Positions 17,308 through 25,975 of a stretch of 64,000 nt of DNA are shown here, one piece after another. The stretch is from CAWIUB01 sp963839175 (GTDB taxonomy: Bacteria; Actinomycetota; Actinomycetes; Mycobacteriales; Jatrophihabitantaceae), in contig CAWIUB010000030.1 in assembly GCA_963839175.1 (NCBI GenBank), forward strand, positions 1 to 64,000, given 5' to 3'. Each line of letters begins with the position of its first letter. Within the stretch, counting starts at the first letter, position 1. The translations under genes were made by a program, and so were the position numbers. The notes beneath the pieces were generated by a model that was not told the origin of the DNA, did no database searches, and saw nothing but the letters and a program-made list of their open reading frames with translations.

Positions 17308-18525
17308 ATGCGAGAAGATCGAGCGGTGGGAGAGCAGGGTCTGCGGCGCGAAGTGTGGCGTGCCCGGTGGGGCGCCGCCCGGCGTGACCTGATCCAGCGG
17401 GCCGGTGGCAGTCTGGAGGCCCTGCGTCGCCGCACCGCGACGATGAGCGAGCTCGGTCGGGGTGTGGCGCTGCTCGGCACCGTGTGGGCCGGTGGACAGA
17501 CGCAGCCGTTCGACGGGGCCGTCATCGCCGACGAGCACGGAGTGATCGCCTATCTGGGACCGGTGACGCCGGGCCTGATCCCGTCGGACGTACCCGTGCT
17601 GGGCGGCCCGGGCTTCTGGATAGGGCCCGGCGTCGTCGACGCGCACGTGCACCTCGCTTTGTCGCCTGTTGCCAGCTGCCTCCGGGCCGGGCTGGTGGCG
17701 GTACGTGACCTCGGTGCGCCGCCGGCGCTGGCTCGGCAACTGCGCACCGGGCACCGGGCCCCGCCCCCGGGCTTCCCGTTCATCGCGGTTGCGGGTCCGA
17801 TGCTGACGGCGCCGCGGGGCTACCCGAGCCGCAGCTGGGGGCGTGACGGCTTCGCGGCGTTCGTGTCGTCGGCGGGCCAGGCCCAGCAGATCGTCCAGCG
17901 AATAGCGGCGGACGGCGCGGACCTCGTCAAGATTGCGCTCGAGCCCGGTGAGGCAGGCTGGCCAGTCCCGCCGCCCCAGGTGGTGCGGGCGGTCGTCGAG
18001 GCGGCTCACCGGACCGGGCTCGCCGTGGTCGCACATGCGCTCACGGTCGAGATGGTGCGCCGCGCGGTGGACGCCGGCGTCGACGAGCTGGCCCATACCC
18101 CGACGCAGCGACTGCCGGAGTCCTTGATCGAGCGGATCGCCGCCGCGGGCATCTCGGTGGTGTCCACCCTGCAGACGTTCTTCTCCGGCGGACACGGCCG
18201 CGACGCCGCAGCCAACGCCGTGGCGCTGCACGGCGGAGGCGTGCGGCTGCGGTACGGCACCGACCTCGGCAACGACGGCACGCACGCGGGCGTCGACCCG
18301 CGCGAGCTGGACCGTCTCGCCGACACCGGACTCGGCCGGCTCGGTGCGCTGCGCGCGGCCACCGAGTTCGCCGCCGCGGCGCCCGGCATCCGTCGGCGCA
18401 GCGGATTGCTTCGGCGCAACGAGCCGGCCGAGCTCGTCCTGCTGCCGGCTGACCCGCTCGACGAGCCGGGTGCCTGGCGCACCGTGGCCGCCGTTCTGGC
18501 CGACGGGCGGCTGCAGGTCAGATGA
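17308..18525 (+). CDS. Amidohydrolase family metal-dependent hydrolase
   Basis: TIM-barrel hydrolase of about 405 residues. Metal-binding motifs are visible: HVH in DAHVHLALSP at about 113-115, a Lys in DLVKIALEPG, His in VVAHALTVEM and ELAHTP, and Asp in YGTDLGNDGTHAG. The C-terminus has the composite beta-sandwich (LRRNEPAELVLLPADPLDEP). The overall order matches imidazolonepropionase/prolidase-like amidohydrolases; the substrate is not predictable. ATG 17308, GTG 17326 and ATG 17443 are possible starts; ATG 17308 is taken, although the true N-terminus may be shorter. Confidence 0.8.
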   Translation: MREDRAVGEQGLRREVWRARWGAARRDLIQRAGGSLEALRRRTATMSELGRGVALLGTVWAGGQTQPFDGAVIADEHGVIAYLGPVTPGLIPSDVPVLGGPGFWIGPGVVDAHVHLALSPVASCLRAGLVAVRDLGAPPALARQLRTGHRAPPPGFPFIAVAGPMLTAPRGYPSRSWGRDGFAAFVSSAGQAQQIVQRIAADGADLVKIALEPGEAGWPVPPPQVVRAVVEAAHRTGLAVVAHALTVEMVRRAVDAGVDELAHTPTQRLPESLIERIAAAGISVVSTLQTFFSGGHGRDAAANAVALHGGGVRLRYGTDLGNDGTHAGVDPRELDRLADTGLGRLGALRAATEFAAAAPGIRRRSGLLRRNEPAELVLLPADPLDEPGAWRTVAAVLADGRLQVR

Positions 18526-18537
18526 CACACTGAGCCG

Positions 18538-19107
18538 GTGACTGCTCCGAACGACCCGCCTCCGGCCTGGGCGTCGTCACCAGCTGAGCGGGATCCGTGG
18601 CTGTCGCGGACGGATCTCCTGCGGGGCGGCTGGATCATCGCCGTGCTCGCGGTGGTCGGAGTGCCGGTCGGTGTGCTGTGGCAGGCGATCAGCCCGCATA
18701 CGGTCGGGGTGGTCGTCGGCGCCCACGCGATCATTCCCGACGATACCGAGACGTTCATCGCCAGCGACGGGCGCTTCGCCCTGCTGACGGGGGCGGTGGG
18801 AGTACTGGCGGCCCTGGTCGCCTGGCAGCGGCCGACCTGGCGCGGCCCCTCGACGACCGCGGCGGTGGCGATCGGAGGGCTGGCCGGATCGCTCGTCACC
18901 AGCTGGGTGGGCCGGCTTACCGGCGGGGGACACGCCGACGGCAAGCTGGGCTCGGTGATCACCTTGCAGGTCGCGGTGCGTGCGCACGCGATACTGGTGA
19001 TCGAGCCACTCGTGTCGGTGTGGCTGATCTGCCTGTTTGCCCTGTTCGCCAAGCACGACGAGCTGCGGCGTGCGCCCACCCAGGCGCCGGCACCTGAACT
19101 GGGCTGA
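18538..19107 (+). CDS. Hypothetical membrane protein, DUF2567-like
   Basis: Protein of 189 residues with about four hydrophobic helices: GGWIIAVLAVVGVPVGVLW, ALLTGAVGVLAALVAWQR, TTAAVAIGGLAGSLVTSWVG and VIEPLVSVWLICLFALF. The loop VGAHAIIPDDTETFIASDGR between helices 1 and 2 resembles the extracytoplasmic loop of the actinobacterial DUF2567 family. GTG 18538 lies 12 bp after the amidohydrolase stop, so the two are probably co-transcribed. Function unknown. It faces the convergent LON-domain gene. Confidence 0.65.
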   Translation: MTAPNDPPPAWASSPAERDPWLSRTDLLRGGWIIAVLAVVGVPVGVLWQAISPHTVGVVVGAHAIIPDDTETFIASDGRFALLTGAVGVLAALVAWQRPTWRGPSTTAAVAIGGLAGSLVTSWVGRLTGGGHADGKLGSVITLQVAVRAHAILVIEPLVSVWLICLFALFAKHDELRRAPTQAPAPELG

Positions 19108-19119
19108 AGCCGGTCGTCG

Positions 19120-19779
19120 CTAGCTCGGGCTCGGGACGATGCGCAGGGCCTGCGGGGCAACCGGCACGGTGCGGGTGCGCTGCAGCAGGGTGATCTCGCG
19201 GCGCAGCAGCCGCAATCCGGCCGCGAGTCGGTCTGCGGCGTCCGGCGCGGCGAGCAGGCCCTGGCGGTCGGCGGAGGTGAGCTGCAGCCGAGCCGCGATC
19301 TCGTAGGAGAGCCGCAGCGCGTCCTCGGGAAGCTCCACGTCTGACGAGCGGCCGCTGACCGCATCCAGCGTCCGGATGTAGGTCTCGCATAGCTGCCGGG
19401 ACGTGGCGAGCACGGTGGCATCGACGTCGCCATCGCGCTCGTCGAACCAGTTCACCGTGGCCTGCAGGTACGGCTTGCTCGTCCGATCGATCGAGCCGAT
19501 CTCGAAGCGACGACTGCCGACGGTGAGCAGGTCACAGCTTCCGTCCGGGTAGGGCTCCCGCTCGAGAACCTCGGCCATCGTCCCGATCGACGCGAACTGC
19601 TGGTGGCGCGACGTCTCGGTGCCGCTGACGAGCGCGACTACCCCGAACGCTGCCCGGTGCTCGCCAGCCTCGATGTCGGCGAGCAGCTGGCGGTAGCGGC
19701 GCTCGAAGATGTGCAGCGGAAGCGGGGCGCCCGGCAACAGCACGTAGCTGAGCGGGAAGATCGGCACGACGTCGGGCAC
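19120..19779 (-). CDS. LON peptidase substrate-binding domain protein
   Basis: Stand-alone LON N-terminal (LAN) domain of about 219 residues, without the AAA+ or protease parts. Landmarks are VVPIFPLSYVLLPGAPLPLH, IFERRYRQLLADIE, IGTMAEVLEREPYPDGSCDL and LTVGSRRFEI. It probably binds proteins or acts as an adaptor; this class has no defined reaction. The GTG at 19779 gives the family-like N-terminus VPDVVPIFPL. It is divergent from hisD with 84 bp between them. Confidence 0.85.
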   Translation of the reverse strand: MPDVVPIFPLSYVLLPGAPLPLHIFERRYRQLLADIEAGEHRAAFGVVALVSGTETSRHQQFASIGTMAEVLEREPYPDGSCDLLTVGSRRFEIGSIDRTSKPYLQATVNWFDERDGDVDATVLATSRQLCETYIRTLDAVSGRSSDVELPEDALRLSYEIAARLQLTSADRQGLLAAPDAADRLAAGLRLLRREITLLQRTRTVPVAPQALRIVPSPS

Positions 19780-19863
19780 ACCACGACGGTAAGCCCTTCC
19801 AAAGCCATCAGGCACCTGTTCTCCCAGCGAGTTGGCGCTGCGCAGCCCCGTAAACTGGGTCGC

Positions 19864-21162
19864 ATGCTGCGTCGAATCGACCTGACCGGCCAGGACGCAC
19901 CCGAGCTGCGGCGCGTCCTGCCCCGGGCGCCGGTCGACGTCCGGGCCGCGATGGCAGCCGTCGAGCCGACCGTCGACGACGTCGCGGCGCGCGGCTACCC
20001 GGCTGCCCGGGCAGCTACCGTGCGCTTCGACGGCATCGACGTGCCCGAGCCACGCGTGCCGGCACAGCTGCTAGCAGACGCTGCGGCGTCGCTCGACCCT
20101 GCGGTGCAAAACGCGCTGACCGAGTCGATCCGCCGCGCCCGAATCGTGCACCAGGCACAGCGGCGTGAGGACGTCGACGTCTCGGTCGTCCCCGGCGGCA
20201 CCGTCACCGAACGGTGGGTGCCGGTCGAGCGGGTCGGCCTCTACGTGCCGGGTGGGCTTGCGCCGCTGGCGTCGAGCGTCGTCATGAACGTGGTGCCGGC
20301 ACAGGTGGCCGGCGTCGAGTCGATCGCGCTCTTCTCGCCGCCGCAGCGGGAATTCGGCGGGTCGGTGCACCCGACGATCCTCGCCACCTGCCAGCTGCTC
20401 GGCGTCGACGAGGTGTACGCGGTCGGCGGGGCCCAGGCGATCGCGCTCGCCGCCTACGGGGACGCGGGTCACGGCATCGCCCCGGTCGACCTGGTCACCG
20501 GCCCGGGCAACGTCTACGTCGTCGCGGCCAAGCGGCTACTGCGCGGCGTGGTGGGTATCGACGCCGAGGCCGGGCCCACCGAGATCGCGGTGCTCGCAGA
20601 CGCCGGCGCCGACCCGGCGCACGTCGCCGCCGACCTGATCAGCCAGGCGGAGCACGACCCGATGGCGGCGTCCGTCTTGGTGACCGATTCGGTCACCCTG
20701 GCGGAGGCGGTCGACGCGCAGCTGGCACGGCAGGTCGCGGTCGCCAAGCACGTTGAGCGCATCCGCACAGCGTTGTCCGGGCAGCAGTCGGCCACGGTCC
20801 TCGTCCGCGATCTCGAGCAGGGCCTGGCGGTGGTCAACGCTTACGCCGCCGAGCACCTCGAGGTCATCACCGACGACGCGAGCAAGTGGGCCGAACGGGT
20901 CCGCAACGCGGGCTGCGTGTTCGTCGGCACCCACTCACCGGTGTCGCTCGGCGACTACTGCGCCGGGTCGAACCACGTGCTGCCCACCGGGTGTACCGCG
21001 CGGCACGCATCGGGGCTGTCCGTTCAGTCGTTCCTCAAGGGCATGCACGTGGTCGAGTACACGCAGGCCGCGCTGGCCGACGTCGCCGGGCACGTCCGCG
21101 CCCTCGCCGCGGCCGAGGATCTGCCGGCGCACGGTGCGGCCATCTCGGCACGGATCCCGTGA
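19864..21162 (+). CDS. hisD: Histidinol dehydrogenase
   Basis: Catalyses the last two steps of histidine synthesis, L-histidinol to L-histidine with two NAD+. Length is 432 residues. Family blocks include GLYVPGGLAPLASSVVMNVV, VTGPGNVYVVAAKRLL, DAEAGPTEIAVLAD, the metal-site ISQAEHDPMA, the catalytic Glu-His in YAAEHLEV, and the C-terminal HASGLSVQSFLKGMHVVEY. ATG 19864 begins MLRRIDLTGQ, the normal N-terminus. It is first in hisDCB, with a GTGA overlap to hisC. Confidence 0.97.
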   Translation: MLRRIDLTGQDAPELRRVLPRAPVDVRAAMAAVEPTVDDVAARGYPAARAATVRFDGIDVPEPRVPAQLLADAAASLDPAVQNALTESIRRARIVHQAQRREDVDVSVVPGGTVTERWVPVERVGLYVPGGLAPLASSVVMNVVPAQVAGVESIALFSPPQREFGGSVHPTILATCQLLGVDEVYAVGGAQAIALAAYGDAGHGIAPVDLVTGPGNVYVVAAKRLLRGVVGIDAEAGPTEIAVLADAGADPAHVAADLISQAEHDPMAASVLVTDSVTLAEAVDAQLARQVAVAKHVERIRTALSGQQSATVLVRDLEQGLAVVNAYAAEHLEVITDDASKWAERVRNAGCVFVGTHSPVSLGDYCAGSNHVLPTGCTARHASGLSVQSFLKGMHVVEYTQAALADVAGHVRALAAAEDLPAHGAAISARIP

Positions 21163-22262
21163 CCGCCGTGGAGCGGACCGCCACGGCGCCGGTCACGCTC
21201 GACGAGCTGCCGCTGCGGGACGAGTTGCGCGGCCAGCAGCCCTATGGCGCACCGCAGCTGGACGTCCCGGTGCGGCTGAACACCAATGAGAACCCGTACC
21301 CGCCCTCGAAGCCGGTGGTCGCCGAGATGGCCTCCGCGGTGGCCGTCACGGCGCGGGCGTTGAACCGGTACCCCGATCGCGACGCGCTTGCCCTGCGCGA
21401 GGACCTGGCGGCCTACCTGGGCCGCGGCCTGACCGCCGGCGAGGTGTGGCCGGCCAACGGCTCGAACGAGATCATGCTGCAGCTGCTGCAGGCGTTCGCC
21501 GGGCCCGGACGTACCGTGCTGTCGTTCGCGCCGACCTACTCGATGTACCCCGAGTATGCGCGCGACACCCACTCGGCCTGGGTGACCGGGCAACGCCGGG
21601 ACGACTTCACACTCGATCCGGTCCACGCGATCGAGCTGATCGAGCGGCACGCACCTGCGGTGGTGCTGCTCGCATCGCCGAACAACCCGACCGGGACGGT
21701 CCTGCCGCTCGCGACGATCGAGACGGTCTGCGCCGTGGCCCCGGGCATGGTGATCGTCGACGAGGCGTACGGCGAGTTCCGGCGGGCCGGTGCGGCGAGC
21801 GCGCTGTCCCTGCTGCCGGATCATCCGCGGCTAGTGGTCACCCGCACGATGTCGAAGGCCTTCGCGTTGGCGGGCGGCCGGCTCGGCTACCTTGCCGCTG
21901 CGGCCGCGGTGGTCGACGCCGTGCGGATCGTGCGGCTGCCGTACCACCTGTCTGCCACCTCGCAGGCGGTGGCCCGGGTGGCGCTCGCCCATGCTGACGA
22001 GCTGCTCGCTCGGGTGGACGAGCTGCGCGCCCGCCGTGACGAAACGGTCGCGTGGCTGCGGGGAATCGGGCTACATGCGGCGGATTCCGACGCCAACTTC
22101 GTGTTGTTCGGCCGGTTCGCCGACCGCCACGCGATCTGGCACGGCTTGGTCGACCGTGGGGTGCTCATTCGAGAGACCGGTCCGCACGGCTGGCTGCGCG
22201 TGTCGATCGGCACGGCCGAGGAGATGGCGGCGTTCCGCGCCGCGCTGAAGGAGCTGCTGTGA
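21159..22262 (+). CDS. hisC: Histidinol-phosphate aminotransferase
   Basis: PLP-dependent fold-type I aminotransferase converting imidazole-acetol phosphate to histidinol phosphate. 367 residues. The N-terminal motif VRLNTNENPYPPS, the cofactor region LLASPNNPTGTVLP, VIVDEAYGEFRR and the Schiff-base lysine in RTMSKAFALAGGRLGY (about residue 232) are present. The GTG start overlaps the hisD stop and its own stop overlaps hisB (GTGA both times), so the three are translationally coupled. Confidence 0.96.
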   Translation: MTAVERTATAPVTLDELPLRDELRGQQPYGAPQLDVPVRLNTNENPYPPSKPVVAEMASAVAVTARALNRYPDRDALALREDLAAYLGRGLTAGEVWPANGSNEIMLQLLQAFAGPGRTVLSFAPTYSMYPEYARDTHSAWVTGQRRDDFTLDPVHAIELIERHAPAVVLLASPNNPTGTVLPLATIETVCAVAPGMVIVDEAYGEFRRAGAASALSLLPDHPRLVVTRTMSKAFALAGGRLGYLAAAAAVVDAVRIVRLPYHLSATSQAVARVALAHADELLARVDELRARRDETVAWLRGIGLHAADSDANFVLFGRFADRHAIWHGLVDRGVLIRETGPHGWLRVSIGTAEEMAAFRAALKELL

Positions 22263-22852
22263 CCAGGACCGGTCGGATCGAGCGCCAGACGAGCGAGACG
22301 AAGGTGCTCGTCGAGATCGACCTGGACGGCGCCGGGCGCACCGACGTCTCAACAGGGGTCGGCTTCTACGACCACATGCTCGCGTCGTTCGGCAAGCACG
22401 GCCTGTTCGACCTACAAGTGCAGGTCGAGGGTGACCTGCACGTCGACGCCCACCACACCGTCGAGGACACCGCGATCGCGCTGGGGCAGGCCTTCGCGCA
22501 GGCCGCCGGCGACAAGGCCGGCACCCGGCGCTTCGGCGACGCGCTTATCCCTATGGACGAGGCCTTGGTGCAGGCGGCGGTCGACCTGTCCGGCCGGCCG
22601 TACCTGGTGCACCACGAGCCGTCCGGTGCGCCGCCGACCATCGGGCCCGACTACGCCACGACGCTGACGCGGCACGTGTTCGAGTCGTTCGTCCACCACG
22701 CAGCCATCGCGCTGCACGTGACCGTCCATGGCGGCCGTGACTGGCACCACATCACCGAGGCGCAGTACAAGGCTGTGGCACGCGCCCTGCGTGTTGCCGT
22801 GGAGTTCGACCCGCGCGTCGTCGGCGTGCCTTCGACGAAGGGGGTGCTCTGA
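22259..22852 (+). CDS. hisB: Imidazoleglycerol-phosphate dehydratase
   Basis: Manganese enzyme dehydrating imidazole-glycerol phosphate. 197 residues, monofunctional, with no phosphatase domain. The two metal-binding signatures are present: GDLHVDAHHTVEDTAIALG and HGGRDWHHITEAQYKAVARA. FYDHMLASFGKHGLFDLQVQ and the ending VGVPSTKGVL match the family. GTG start in a GTGA overlap with hisC. Confidence 0.97.
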   Translation: MTRTGRIERQTSETKVLVEIDLDGAGRTDVSTGVGFYDHMLASFGKHGLFDLQVQVEGDLHVDAHHTVEDTAIALGQAFAQAAGDKAGTRRFGDALIPMDEALVQAAVDLSGRPYLVHHEPSGAPPTIGPDYATTLTRHVFESFVHHAAIALHVTVHGGRDWHHITEAQYKAVARALRVAVEFDPRVVGVPSTKGVL

Positions 22853-22890
22853 CGAGGAACGCGACTCCCGAGGTCGGGAGGAAGACCGTC

Positions 22891-23481
22891 GTGGTCCTCG
22901 ACTACGGATCGGGGAATCTGCGGTCGGCGCAGCGGGCGCTCGAACGAGTGGGCGCGTCCGTCACGGTGACTGCCGATGCCTCGACCGGGTTGGACTGCGA
23001 CGGCCTCGTCGTCCCGGGGGTCGGGGCGTTCGCGGCCTGCATGGCCGGCCTGGAGGCCGTTGGCGGCCGGCAGACGATCGAGAAGCGGCTCGCCGCCGGG
23101 CGGCCGGTGCTCGGGATCTGCGTGGGAATGCAGGTGCTGTTCGAGGCCGGCGTCGAGCACGGCGTCGAGACACCGGGCCTCGCCGTGCTGCCCGGACGGG
23201 TCGAGCCGCTGCGGGCGTCGATCGTCCCGCACATGGGCTGGAACACGGTGATCGCGCCGGCCGACTCCGTGCTGTTCGCCGGGCTGCCGGCCGAAACCCG
23301 GTTCTATTTCGTCCACTCCTACGCGGTTCACGCAACGAGCGGCCGCGTCGCCACGGCGCGGCACGGGGAACAGTTCGTGGCCGCTGTTGAGAGCGGGCTG
23401 ATCGCGGCCACCCAGTTCCACCCGGAGAAGTCTGGTGACGCGGGTGCCACGCTGCTGGAGAACTGGCTGGGCACGCTATGA
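22891..23481 (+). CDS. hisH: Imidazole glycerol phosphate synthase, glutaminase subunit
   Basis: Class I glutamine amidotransferase that feeds ammonia to HisF. 196 residues. The nucleophile Cys lies in VLGICVGMQVLFE and the His-Glu pair in ATQFHPEKSGD. VLDYGSGNLRSAQRAL is the family N-terminus. GTG 22891 is used because no other start codon lies in frame after the hisB stop; GGGAGGAAG is about 7 bp upstream. It sits between hisB and hisA, with a palindromic repeat immediately downstream. Confidence 0.95.
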   Translation: MVLDYGSGNLRSAQRALERVGASVTVTADASTGLDCDGLVVPGVGAFAACMAGLEAVGGRQTIEKRLAAGRPVLGICVGMQVLFEAGVEHGVETPGLAVLPGRVEPLRASIVPHMGWNTVIAPADSVLFAGLPAETRFYFVHSYAVHATSGRVATARHGEQFVAAVESGLIAATQFHPEKSGDAGATLLENWLGTL

Positions 23482-23491
23482 GCCATCCACC

Positions 23492-23541
23492 GACTTGTTC
23501 GACCCTTAGCACGTCCCACCGCGCAGGAGGTCGAACAACTC
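23492..23541. repeat. Dispersed 50-bp palindromic element, copy A, overlapping the hisA ribosome-binding site
   Basis: Arms GACTTGTTCGACC (23492-23504) and GGTCGAACAACTC (23529-23541) pair over 12 of 13 positions around a 24-nt spacer. The hisA Shine-Dalgarno AGGAGG (23525-23530) ends in the first two bases of the right arm, so folding would partly mask it. Confidence 0.75.
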
Positions 23542-23542
23542 G

Positions 23543-24274
23543 ATGAGGATGAGCGGATTCGTCGTGCTGCCGGCCGTCGACGTGGCCGACTGCGCGGCTG
23601 TGCGACTGGTGCAGGGCGCGGCCGGCACCGAGACGTCCTACGGCGACCCCCTCGAAGCGGCGCTGGCCTGGCAGCGGGACGGCGCCGAGTGGATCCACCT
23701 GGTCGACCTCGACGCCGCGTTCGGACGGGGCAACAACCGCGAGCTGCTGCGCGACGTGGTGGCCAAGCTCGACGTGGCCGTCGAGCTCTCCGGTGGTATT
23801 CGCGACGACGCATCGCTGGCCGCGGCGCTTGCCACGGGAGCAGCGCGCGTGAATCTGGGCACCGCCGCCCTGGAATCGCCCGACTGGGTGCGCATGGCGA
23901 TCGCCGAGCACGGCGACACGATCGCGGTCGGCCTGGACGTGCGCGGTACGACGCTGGCGGCTCGCGGCTGGACTCAAGAGGGCGGCGACCTGTGGCACAC
24001 CCTTGCCCGACTGGACGCCGACGGGTGCGCACGCTATGTCGTCACCGACGTGCACCGCGACGGAACACTGACCGGGCCGAACCTGCAGTTGCTGCGGGAC
24101 GTCTGTGCCCGCACGCCCGCACCGGTGGTAGCCAGCGGCGGGGTCTCGTCACTCGACGACTTGCGGGCAATCGCCGCGCTCGGCGACGACGGCGTCGAAG
24201 GCGTCATCGTGGGAAAGGCCTTGTATTCCGGCGCATTCACCATGGCGGAGGCACTTGCGGCGGTGCAGTCGTGA
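23543..24274 (+). CDS. hisA: Phosphoribosyl isomerase, HisA/PriA type
   Basis: TIM-barrel isomerase of 243 residues. The catalytic aspartates lie in VVLPAVDVADC near the N-terminus and in YVVTDVHRDGTLTGPN. Phosphate-binding loops are VELSGGIRDD, VASGGVSSLDD and EGVIVGKALYSGAFTM. In actinomycetes this enzyme (PriA) also performs the TrpF reaction of tryptophan synthesis; no trpF gene is seen beside trpE or trpCBA, consistent with that. ATG 23543 is 12 bp from AGGAGG; ATG 23549 is less well placed. Confidence 0.94.
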   Translation: MRMSGFVVLPAVDVADCAAVRLVQGAAGTETSYGDPLEAALAWQRDGAEWIHLVDLDAAFGRGNNRELLRDVVAKLDVAVELSGGIRDDASLAAALATGAARVNLGTAALESPDWVRMAIAEHGDTIAVGLDVRGTTLAARGWTQEGGDLWHTLARLDADGCARYVVTDVHRDGTLTGPNLQLLRDVCARTPAPVVASGGVSSLDDLRAIAALGDDGVEGVIVGKALYSGAFTMAEALAAVQS

Positions 24275-24303
24275 GCGTCGAAGACGACAGCGAGGGGGCA
24301 TCG

Positions 24304-24340
24304 CAGCGAAGCGAGGAGCGGACCGAGCGCGGAGTCGAGC
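24304..24340. repeat. GAGCG-rich REP-like sequence before hisF
   Basis: The 67-bp hisA-hisF gap contains AGCGAAGCGAGGAGCGGACC followed by GAGCGCGGAGTCGAGC, an imperfect self-complementary GAGCG/CGCTC array. A related CCGCTCGCTACGCTCACGC lies before trpE. It may be a REP-type element, but such GC-rich strings are common in these genomes. Confidence 0.4.
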
Positions 24341-24341
24341 A

Positions 24342-25103
24342 ATGAACCTCGCCGTCCGGGTGATTCCCTGCCTTGATGTCGATGCCGGCCGGGTCGTCAA
24401 GGGCGTCAACTTTGCCGGGCTGCGCGACGCCGGCGATCCGGTGGAGCTGGCCGGCCGCTACGACGAGCAGGGCGCCGACGAGCTGACGTTCCTCGACATC
24501 ACGGCGTCCAGCGCTGGGCGCGAGACGACCTACCAAGTGGTGCGCCGGACCGCCGAGCAGGTGTTCATCCCGTTGACGGTCGGCGGTGGAGTGCGGTCGG
24601 CTACCGATGTCGACGGACTGCTCCGCGCCGGCGCCGACAAGGTCGCCGTGAACACGGCGGCGATCGCACGTCCCGACCTGGTAGCCGAGATCGCCGAACG
24701 ATTCGGCCGGCAGGTACTGGTGTTGTCGGTCGATGCGCGGCGCGCGGCGAACAGGCCCAGCGGCTTCGAGGTCACTACGCACGGTGGCCGCCGGGGCACT
24801 GGCATCGACGCGATCGAGTGGGCGGCCCGGGGCGCGGACCTCGGCGCAGGCGAGATCCTGCTCAACTCGATGGACGCTGACGGCACCAAGAATGGCTTCG
24901 ACCTGGAGCTGATCCGGCTCGTCAGGGCCGCGGTGCAGGTCCCACTGATCGCCAGTGGCGGCGCAGGGCGGGCCGAGCACTTCCCACCGGCGGTCGCGGC
25001 CGGGGCGGACGCCGTGCTGGCTGCGAGTGTCTTCCACTTCGGGCAGCTTTCCATCGCCGACGTGAAGGAGGAGCTGCGCCGCGGCGGCGTGCCTGTCCGG
25101 TAG
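24342..25103 (+). CDS. hisF: Imidazole glycerol phosphate synthase, cyclase subunit
   Basis: Cyclase subunit forming IGP and AICAR with ammonia from HisH. 253 residues. The catalytic Asp pair is in RVIPCLDVDAGRVVKG and NSMDADGTKNGFDLEL. Phosphate loops are VGGGVRSATDV, ASGGAGRAEHF and ADAVLAASVFHFG. ATG 24342 starts MNLAVRVIPCLDV as usual. No SD of note is seen upstream because the gap is occupied by a GAGCG-rich repeat. Usually followed by hisI, here it is followed by a two-component system. Confidence 0.96.
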   Translation: MNLAVRVIPCLDVDAGRVVKGVNFAGLRDAGDPVELAGRYDEQGADELTFLDITASSAGRETTYQVVRRTAEQVFIPLTVGGGVRSATDVDGLLRAGADKVAVNTAAIARPDLVAEIAERFGRQVLVLSVDARRAANRPSGFEVTTHGGRRGTGIDAIEWAARGADLGAGEILLNSMDADGTKNGFDLELIRLVRAAVQVPLIASGGAGRAEHFPPAVAAGADAVLAASVFHFGQLSIADVKEELRRGGVPVR

Positions 25104-25234
25104 ACCTCGACGACACGACTTGCGCATAGGCTGCTCACAGCAAATCCCCATGGAGCGCCAAGCCAGGACGCTCAGGGTAGGCACAGGCCGGGCACAACCA
25201 GCGCCCAATCGAGTCTTCCGGGAGCAGCACGAAC

Positions 25235-25939
25235 ATGAGCGCGAGTATCGCCACCAAGCGCCGGGTCCTCGTCGTCGACGACGAGGAGAACGTCACGCAC
25301 CTCGTCTCCTCGGCGCTGCGCTTCGACGGCTTCGAGACGGTCACCGCCGACAACGGCCAGTCGGCTCTTGCCGCCGTCGCCGAGTCCGACCCGGACCTGG
25401 TCGTGCTGGACGTCATGATGCCGGGCCTGGACGGGCTCGGCGTGCTGCAGAGCCTGCGGGCCGCGGGCTCCCAGGTGCCGGTCATCTTCCTCACCGCACG
25501 CGACGCCGCGAACGACCGCGTCGGAGGACTGCGCGCGGGTGCCGATGACTACGTGGTCAAGCCGTTCAGCGTGGAGGAGCTGCTCGCCCGCGTCCACGCG
25601 GTATTGCGCCGCTCGGCCACCGAGGAGCCGCGCGACGGGGTCCTGCGAGTCGCAGACCTGGAGCTGGACGAGAACAGCCACGAGGTGACCCGTGGCGGCG
25701 CCGAGGTGCACCTGACCGCCACCGAGTTCGAGCTGCTGCGCTACCTGATGCGCAACGAACGGGTCGTGCTCTCGAAGGCGCAGATCCTGGACCGCGTGTG
25801 GAAGTACGACTTCCAGGGCCAGTCGAACATCGTCGAGCTCTACATTGGCTACCTGCGCAAGAAGGTCGATTCGGTCGAGCCCAAGCTGATCCACACCGTT
25901 CGTGGCGCCGGCTACGTCGTCAAGGCACCCCGCTCATAG
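25235..25939 (+). CDS. OmpR-family response regulator
   Basis: DNA-binding response regulator, 234 residues. The receiver domain has acidic residues in VLVVDDEENVTHLV, the phospho-acceptor Asp in LVVLDVMMPGLDG and the Lys in DDYVVKPFSVEELLARV. The winged-helix output domain (residues about 140-232) has EVHLTATEFELLRYLMRNER, DRVWKYDFQGQSNIVELYIG and HTVRGAGYVVKAP. It resembles TrcR-type regulators. The cognate kinase gene follows at 36 bp. The pair interrupts the usual hisF-hisI neighbourhood. Confidence 0.94.
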   Translation: MSASIATKRRVLVVDDEENVTHLVSSALRFDGFETVTADNGQSALAAVAESDPDLVVLDVMMPGLDGLGVLQSLRAAGSQVPVIFLTARDAANDRVGGLRAGADDYVVKPFSVEELLARVHAVLRRSATEEPRDGVLRVADLELDENSHEVTRGGAEVHLTATEFELLRYLMRNERVVLSKAQILDRVWKYDFQGQSNIVELYIGYLRKKVDSVEPKLIHTVRGAGYVVKAPRS

Positions 25940-25975
25940 TCGTTGCTGGGCGGGGCGTGACACCCTGGTATTTGG

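Noticed and set aside
16864..19433. Two long reverse frames across the amidohydrolase and DUF2567-like genes
   Set aside because: Shadows of genes with clear metal-binding and membrane features on the plus strand.
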